DNA from: Ceraceosorus guamensis
Lineage: Eukaryota > Basidiomycota > Exobasidiomycetes > Ceraceosorales > Ceraceosoraceae
NCBI RefSeq assembly: GCF_003144195.1
Contig: NW_020290008.1
Span: 1-64,000 of the forward strand
Direction of reading: 5' to 3'
Length of the DNA: 64,000 nt
Below are positions 57,544 to 64,000 of this stretch, in pieces. The notes beneath the pieces were generated by a model, which made no database searches, was not told where the DNA came from, and saw only the letters and a program-made list of their open reading frames with translations. The position numbers were made by a program, and so were the translations under genes. The stretch's first letter is position 1; each line of letters begins with the position of its first letter.

Positions 57544-60500
57544 CTAATCGTACGCAACACTTTGCTCAGCAGCAGGTGCAAGAGCAGTCAACCTGTACTT
57601 GATCGACAGCGATAGTCTCTGCATATCATCTTTGACCCTGCTCCTTGCAAGGTGTCCACCCCGACCGTCCGATATGCGCCCGCCGGCATCCTTGATGTGA
57701 TCCGCGATCATGCTGAGCTGTTTGTAGCGCGCCGTAGAGGGCTCAAAGCGAAGAGAGGCCGGGACAGTCGTGCTGGAGTGTCCGCTCGCTGCCGTGTGAT
57801 AAGATGCAGAGATCGACGTCGACGTTGGAGGCGGAGCAGATGCGGACATTGGCACGTTGTCTTGCTCGCTCCGCGCAATCTCGCGATCCCGCGTGATGCA
57901 TTGCAGTGCTTCGTTAGCCAAGGCCACTGCTTCGTCCATAGCAGCAGACCAGATACGTCTCTTGGACTTGTCGGCGTCTCTGAAGATGGGAAATTGCGTT
58001 GCACCAATCAGGGTCTCTACGGACCTCTGTGAGGAGGTGCCACTGCCATTGGCCCGCACGATCGAGTCGATGGTCGGGTTGGTAGGAGTGGAGAAGGAAC
58101 TGGCTTCGTCTGTCTCACCAGTTTCGACATGATCACAAAGCTGCAGAGGCAGATCCGAGAGAATGATGCTGAGCAACCTGACTCGGCATCCGAGCTCTTC
58201 GTAATCCAAGTCGTCCGGATAAGGAGACGTATTCGTCGGCCTTCGTCGGACGTGGAGAGGATTATCATCACTTGAATTCAGGCGGTTTGCCAGCGATTCC
58301 AAAGGCAACGCTTTCTTCATCTCGTTCTGCAAATCGAAGTGTCAAGATAAGTCGATCGGCGGCGCGATCGATCCACGATACAATATGTGCTCACACTGTC
58401 AGCTTGCGAGGATCTCAATAGCCGAATGTACGCGGTGCGACTCCGCGCAACGGCGCCTTGCAAATCCAGCGAAGGCATAGCTAAGATGATTCTCACAGTC
58501 GCCGCTTCGTCGCATTGGATGGCACCAATCGCTGCAAGTAGGCGAGCTGAGCATTTCCAGGAGTGATCGAGCAAAGCCTCGGGGCGCGCAGGTTTTTGCA
58601 CGCCTTGAAACTTGGCAATGAGCTCAGCGTGCTGTGTTGTGCAATAACTGCGCGAGGGACGCCCATTCGCACCGTCCAAATGGAAGAGAAATAGCAGTAG
58701 CACTGCTGTGTTGTTGCAAGCTAAGACGGCTTGTGAGTCAAGCGTCAGTGTAGCGATCAGGCTGTTGAGTAGGTTGCAAAATGCAATAAGTCACAACGCG
58801 CCTCCATGACCGGACGCATATATGGATCCACTTACTCCGCAATGACGCCCAACACATTGAGCAGACGCTCCAAAGCGTCCTCTCGACCTGTGGACCATGC
58901 GCTAGATCCTTTGTGCGAGGCGCGCCCGACCACAAGTTGTTGTGGCACTTGTTGAGACAATGGTGCTTCTGTGGCGATGTCTGAAACATCACAGTCATAC
59001 ATCGCCGCCAGCACCTGGTGTGATGCCCCAAGATCGGCCAGCGCAGCCGGCAGGGCGGTCAAGACCGCAACGAGGGCATCATTCAGGATTGCGCTCGCTG
59101 CAGAGAGGGCTGTCTTGGCCAATTTGAGGCCGAGTAGTAGCTTGCGCAAGCCCACGAAAGCAGAGGCAGAGAGCGCAGGCGAGTCGACTTGGAGAATCAA
59201 TTTGGTCAGCCACTCGGCGAGCGACGGCGCGTTGCTCTCTGAGGTAGTGGATGACAGCGGACTGCTTGCGCGCCTTTCCTCTTCGTCCAGCATCCTCTTC
59301 GATGCACTTTCCTCCAGTGCCAGGAAAGATGCGAACAGCTCAGAGCGCAGCAAAGCCGCCAGCGTTTCTTGCCCTACGATCATGCCGAAATGTGAGCGTG
59401 TTGAGCTATGAGCTATCTTTGCGCCATCCTGGACACCGAGAACACGTACCACTCGCATACGACAAAGCATCTGCTAGAGCTTCGGTCAGCGGGTTGGGAT
59501 TATCCCCGGGAGGCAAACGTGGAAGATGGAACGGCTGGGGCAGGTCGAGATTTGTGATGGCTGACTTGATCAGCCAAGGCGCCTTTGGATGTAGAAAGAC
59601 GACCGACAGCTCACTACTGGTACAGAAGTCCAAAACATCTGCTTGTGTTTGAATCTGAGCTTATGATGCGCGCCACGCATCTTTCCAGGTGACCTGTCCT
59701 TGTGAAGTATGGCAAGAACATCTTCAGCCTCGTTTGCCTCCGGGCTCTCGGAGCCGTGCTCTGCTTTTCGCTTCTTCCTTGTTCCTCGTGATCTAATGGC
59801 ATTGTCGACCCTCTTGATCTCGTTCGCGGGACTCTTCGCTTCTGAGTCAGAAAGGGCGATGTGCTTCCGCGAGGCATTAGCCACGTTTGTCTGAGCTGTC
59901 CTACCACCAAGAGCGTCGTTGCCCGAAGAGCTAGCGTCGCTCTGCTCATCTAGATGCTGTCCGTCGTCGTCCTCGTCGTCCGTACTCGTCTGTCCTCTCG
60001 ATGCCATCTGCTGCGTAAAGGTGAGCATGAAGCGGTCCGCCTCTTCCATTCCCGCCAAGTCAGTGCCCATCTGCTTCATCTTTTTGCGTTGCGCAAACAA
60101 CTTGGTCAGCTCCTTGTCCGTAGATGTTTTCAATGGAGAAGTAATTCCAGCTTTCACAGCCGCTGACTCCTTTGCCTTTGCAGCATCCTGGCGCCTTTGA
60201 GAAGGAGCGAATTTCGGAGCGCGCATCTTGTACGCGTCCGTCTTTGCCGTGGATCTTTTCGGCCTGGCACCCGTCAATGTTTCCAAGTCGAGATCTGGCA
60301 GATCTTCATCGTCCGCAATACCTGCGATGTCAAGCGCGGGCGGCAAGTTGAGGTCATCGTCGCTATCGCCTTCCTTGGTCGACTGGGCTAAAGCTCGAGC
60401 CCTGAACTGATCTGCGAGCGTCTGACCTATGGAGGGTCTAGCAGGTTCGGAATTCGACGACTCGGCTTCGGACAGCGAAGAAGCATTTTCGACATCCGGA

Positions 60501-60613
60501 GATCTGGTCATAGAGATTGAGCGCCTTGTGCTGGGAGATCGAGATGGTCGAGCGGATGTCGTTCCCTCTCGAGAGACCGGTCTGTCGCCCCTCTTACCCT
60601 TTGTATGCGCCAT
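57544..60613 (-). CDS. probable CANIN-domain (Smc5/6-associated, SLF2/Nse6-like) protein
   Basis: My model has exon 1 from 60613 to about 59738, then 59450-59654, 58836-59373, 58395-58761 and 57544-58326 (about 922 aa). The last four are well supported: joins rebuild LSYASG-QETLAALLRS, LGVIAD-LIATLTLD and RSSQADS-NEMKKALPLE. The exon 1 to 2 junction is unresolved because no GT-AG pair of sensible length keeps the frame. The N-terminal 290 residues are acidic, Ser-rich and disordered with a basic RGTRKKRKAEH nuclear-signal-like patch. The rest is a helical repeat with words like WLIKSAITNLDLPQPFHLP and LAEWLTKLILQVDSPALS. The overall plan fits fungal proteins with the SMC6- and NSE5-interacting (CANIN) domain, which act in DNA repair. 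Function is a tentative match from memory; the gene itself is secure. Confidence 0.55.
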
Positions 60614-61290
60614 GCTTGCCGATGGGGGGTGGGCTCGCGGAAGGCGACAGAGCGGTGGTTTGCCCGCGAGGTGAAAGAGCTACAGCTGGCCTAATGCGTT
60701 GGCATACCCAGGCCTTCGTCGCAGGAATCTGGGAGCGACTTCGATCGGCGTTTAAATCATCTCCGTCTGCGCGCGGGGATCTGCTGCACGCCCGCGAAAG
60801 TCACGAGTCTCAGACTTTCAAGCAGAGATCGCAGGAGTCGAGCAAGGGCCAGTTCGCAAGACTGAGAGATGTGCACAAAGTCGACAAGTGTTCAGAATGT
60901 GAATGGGGCGGTAATGTTGTGACAAGGAAATACGAAGGATTGCAGCTTCACGTCGACGACACTCTTGACTGTGACTCACAACTCGCAACTCTGATGAGTG
61001 ACTTGTTCACCTTCACGCTCGTAAATTGGTCAGAAGAACGCGTCGCGCGTGAGGCAGCCGCGGGCGAGCAACACTCCGACTAAAAAGATCCCGTACGATA
61101 GCAGCCAGAGTGCAATGACCTACTCGTGATTTACCAGCTGTAGAAAGCACACCAGAGCAAAGTATCGAGCCAAGGAAGAGGGAAGGTCACGCTCAAGACT
61201 CATCGTCGAGCTGCTCCAGCAGCTGACAAGACAATTGATGAACGGAGCTCTAGCGACGCTGCTTGCAGAAGCCTTTTGAGACTGGACAAG
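60614..61290. promoter_or_regulatory. shared divergent promoter region, CANIN-like gene / mtRF1
   Basis: About 680 nt between divergent start codons. It contains one AGTCACGAGT word near 60800 and no convincing coding frame. Confidence 0.5.
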
Positions 61291-63221
61291 ATGATTCGAA
61301 GTCTCGTTCAAGCCAGGCCTCGAGTGCGAATCAGCGCATGCGAATGTGCTTGCGCTTGCGCTGGCGCTGCGAGCGGTGGTCGACTTCCAACCAACGCCAA
61401 TCGCAGCATCACAAGTCAATATCCGTCTGCTTCGGCTTTTAGAGTGCAGCTCTTGCCTCATATTTCGGGATCGGCCGCGAAAAGGCGTGCAGTCAATCGC
61501 CCCTTTACTTCATCTACTACCACTCTATCTGAAAGCGACTCGCATGCACAGCTCTCGCCAGAGATAGAGGAGGAAGTTCACTCCGCTCTGCGCTTCATAG
61601 TGCCTCAACTTTTGGGGACTCAGTCCGGGACCGCTTTGGCAAGGACGGATGGTGCGGAAGGAGATGAGGCGGCATCAGCGGCAGCGATAGCTGCAGTGGA
61701 GGCCAAACTCGCCGAGAGGAGGACTGAGCTAGGAGTCGGCAATGTGGAAGAGATCAGAGCAGTATGGCAAGAATGGCAAGATGCTGAGAATGTTAGTCCT
61801 TACAAATTACCACTTCAAGTTGGGAGAATGTGCTGACTATTAGCTGAGCCGCTCGCAGCAACGTGTAGCTCTTCAAGGGATGCAGGCAGACGATAGTATG
61901 GCGGAACTGGTAGCGGAGGAAGAGCAAGCGATTGATGCTGCTCAAAAGTCTGCCTTGGACCGACTTTACGGTCTCATACTTCCACCCGAAGGCTCCAAGA
62001 CGGAGGGTGCCATCATGGAAATACGGCCTGGTGTAGGAGGTGCAGAAGCGACGCTGTTCACAGGAGATTTGTTGCGCATGTACAGGACGTATGCCAGTGC
62101 ATACACTTCTTCGACAGGCTCGGTTTGGAAAGTCGAGCTTCTCCGAGTGGTCGAGGCAGACTCCTTCGGCTTTGAAGCGTACAAAGAAGTGACACTTCGA
62201 GTAGAGGGCAAAGATGCATACAGGCACCTCAAAAACGAAGCCGGCGTACATCGCGTACAGAGAATCCCAAAGACTCAGAATTTGGGCAAGATTCAAACCA
62301 GCACTGCTGCGGTTATTGTTCTTCCTCAGATACCGGACGATGCGTCGGAAGTCAAGGATATTGTAGATGTTGCGGATGTGAAGGAGGAAGTGATGCGCAG
62401 TCGGGGCGCTGGAGGACAGGTGAGTGCGGCAAGCGAGCGATCAAGTGTCGATTGTTTGCGTCTGGATTCAGCACTGATGCGCTCTATCACACCTGTCGCG
62501 GCGCTTTGCAGCACGTCAACAAGACAGAATCGGCAATCAGATTGACGCACGAGCCGACAGGAATCAGTGTATCGATGCAAGATTCTCGTTCGCAGCACCA
62601 AGTGAGTCTGCGCAGCGAGGACATCGAGAAGCTTGACAGAGTGCAGTGCTCGTGCCATTCCTCATCCACGCAATCGCGCTTGCTCGGTCCGCTCAGAATC
62701 GCGCAAAAGCTTGGCAGATCCTCAGAGCTCGATTGTTGGATCGAAAGATTCAAGCTGAGGAGGAAAGTAAACGATCGGCAAGGCGAAGCCAGGTGGGAAG
62801 CATGCATCGAGTAGATAGGATCAGAACGTACAATTATCAGCAGGTGAGCGCGGCCAGTCTGGGCACGAAGTGAGAAGAGACGCGGAGGTCGATGCGGTTG
62901 TGTGACCTGCTGTGGTCGCCTAGAGCGAAGGTGAAGCAGGGCGCTCGGTTTTGGAACGTCTTCACTGACAACTTTCCACACCACCGGCACGTCCAGGATC
63001 GAATAACGGATCACCGAATCTCCCTCTCTTTACCTTTAGACCGCGTCATGTCCGGAGATGCTTCTTTTGGTCTGGGACACATTTTGACGTCGCTCGAGGA
63101 GCATTCCGATTTGTTGAGACTTAGAGGGATGAAAGAGGACCTGCAGAGAGATTTGGAGCAAGAAGGGAGTGGTGAAGATGAGAAGGAGAGGGGAAAGGGT
63201 AGGAATAACACCAAGAAATAA
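61291..63221 (+). CDS. MRF1: mitochondrial peptide chain release factor 1 (mtRF1 / Mrf1)
   Basis: Recognises UAA/UAG and hydrolyses peptidyl-tRNA on mitochondrial ribosomes. My model has exons 61291-61791, 61859-62419, 62512-62601, 62697-62843 and 62997-63221 (507 aa), all in phase 0. The N-terminus is Arg/Ser/Ala-rich and lacks acidic residues, as expected of a mitochondrial presequence. Family blocks appear in order: [38 protein letters not shown] (codon-reading motif PKT), [35 protein letters not shown] with the catalytic GGQ (residues 352-354), and a domain with [14 protein letters not shown]. The GGQ codons sit exactly at the end of exon 2. A Glu/Lys-rich tail closes the protein. All catalytic elements are intact. 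Transcribed divergently from the CANIN-like gene. Confidence 0.95.
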
Positions 63222-63691
63222 GATGCAAACAACTCGATAGTGCGCTCGTGAAGGACCCGAGGTGTTGAGGGCGCCGTATAGCGCCGTATGAGGCTTGTTC
63301 GTGTCCTGGTGTGCTGATTGGAGGATGCCGGAGGCGCTCGCATGGATGCTCTCACACGACCATGTCACTCAGACGGGAGTCCGGGGGGGGGAGGATTGCT
63401 TCGATTAGAGCGACGAGGTAGCCAGAGAGCCTTGGAGGCAACAGGAGGAGCAAACAAGAGATTGTGGTATGATGCGACAACATTTGTGCAAGTGGACGGG
63501 CTACCGTTGGTCCTGCTAAGCGGAGGCGACGCACATCGGTGGAGTGATAGAGCGATTCAGCACACATTCCGACTCAACTGCGACATGCTTTGGAAGCAGG
63601 CCTCCTCATGACACGCACGTGTCACTCCAGCATGCGCGAATTCGTCTTTCCTTCTGCTGTCCAGCGCATACACCAGAACTCTCTTACTCAC
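63222..63691. other. convergent region with unclear 3' end of the terminal gene
   Basis: This stretch lies between the mtRF1 stop and the recognised minus-strand exon. It has a G-run near 63382-63390 and frames on both strands without motifs. If the GTGAGT donor at 63691 is used and a CAG at 63513-63515 is the acceptor, the terminal gene would end after three more codons at 63501. That exon is a guess. Confidence 0.35.
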
Positions 63692-64000
63692 CTCTCCAGC
63701 CCATCCCTTCGTAGGTTGCAACTGTTGAAATCTAGCTTCTCTTTCCCTGTTCAGTACCAAGTCCAATGCCCTCGCTTCTCTTTGTCTCGTCTTTTCCTCT
63801 TCCGAGCTCGATGATGCTAGCGATGGTGCGCCGGGTGTGGAGCCTGTTGATGTGGAAGACGATGATGCGGAAGCTGCTGCTTCTCGCTCTCTCTGCAGCG
63901 CTCGCTCTGCTAATCGCGCCGTATCTCTCTCGACGCCTTTGTGCATGTTCTGAGCCCAAGAGGGAGGTGAAGAGCCGAAGTGACGTCTCAGCTCGTAGCT
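63692..64000 (-). CDS. partial gene at window edge, charged helical protein, unidentified
   Basis: An open minus-strand frame enters from the window edge at 64000 and reaches a good GTGAGT donor at 63691. It encodes about 103 residues: SYELRRHFGSSPPSWAQN, then an amphipathic segment with Arg/Glu repeats (RLAERALQREREAA), a Ser/Thr/Gly-rich spacer, and a second Arg/Glu segment (RALDLVLNREREARFQQ) ending in KGWAGE. The charge pattern suggests a long single helix or coiled coil. Only the C-terminal part is visible and I do not recognise it. The 5' end lies beyond the window. Confidence 0.5.

Noticed and set aside
63318-63611. Plus-strand 97-codon frame near the window end
   Set aside because: It overlaps the presumed intron or 3' UTR of the minus-strand terminal gene and has no motif; the minus-strand frame with a good donor is better supported.
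1-64000. tRNA, 5S rRNA or snRNA genes
   Set aside because: Scanning by eye for the B-box GGTTCGANTCC and for cloverleaf arms gave no convincing candidate on either strand; a covariance-model search would be decisive.

Overview
The window is nuclear DNA of a basidiomycete fungus, most likely a smut-lineage (Ustilaginomycotina) relative. The evidence is GC-rich coding DNA, many short introns (about 65-210 nt, mostly GTGAGT or GTAAGT donors and CAG acceptors), proteins with long low-complexity tails, many intergenic microsatellites, and a set of plainly fungal orthologues. The lineage is inferred from style; I see no rDNA or mitochondrial marker. Exon joins were worked out by hand from splice consensus, reading phase and protein continuity, so they are models, not transcript-supported facts.

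Layout: (1) 809-1989, a TMEM97/sigma-2-receptor-like EXPERA membrane protein (+). (2) 2050-3450, an island of decayed, internally repeated, coding-like DNA. (3) 3597-8148, RPAP1/Rba50, an RNA polymerase II assembly factor (-), divergent from gluconokinase (+, 8957-10571). (4) 11695-14820, a PUF-repeat RNA-binding protein (-), then 16994-19318, a PKA catalytic subunit-type kinase (-) with a pure CTG x24 tract upstream. (5) 19319-23265, the longest ordinary gene-free stretch. (6) 23266-26443, a HAM1-like protein (+). (7) 27562-31203, an NFX1/Fap1-type zinc-finger and R3H protein (+). (8) 31300-35900, a second, larger island of decayed coding-like DNA with two long open frames of no recognisable family. 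(9) 36958-41297, the endocytic scaffold Ede1/Eps15 (-), divergent from ATG2 (+, 42176-48646). (10) 49310-50786, an Ecm27/NCX-like cation exchanger (-), divergent from DNA topoisomerase II (+, 52074-56992). (11) 57544-60613, a probable Smc5/6-linked CANIN-type protein (-), divergent from the mitochondrial release factor mtRF1 (+, 61291-63221). (12) 63692-64000, the 3' part of an unidentified gene (-) that runs off the window.

Most genes are housekeeping: transcription machinery, topology, genome stability, autophagy, endocytosis, mitochondrial translation and signalling. They do not form a pathway cluster. The recurring structural theme is divergent pairs with 0.7-1.3 kb shared promoters. EDE1-ATG2 is the pair with a plausible functional link, because Ede1 is also an autophagy substrate/receptor in yeast. 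The least explained DNA is in the two decayed islands.
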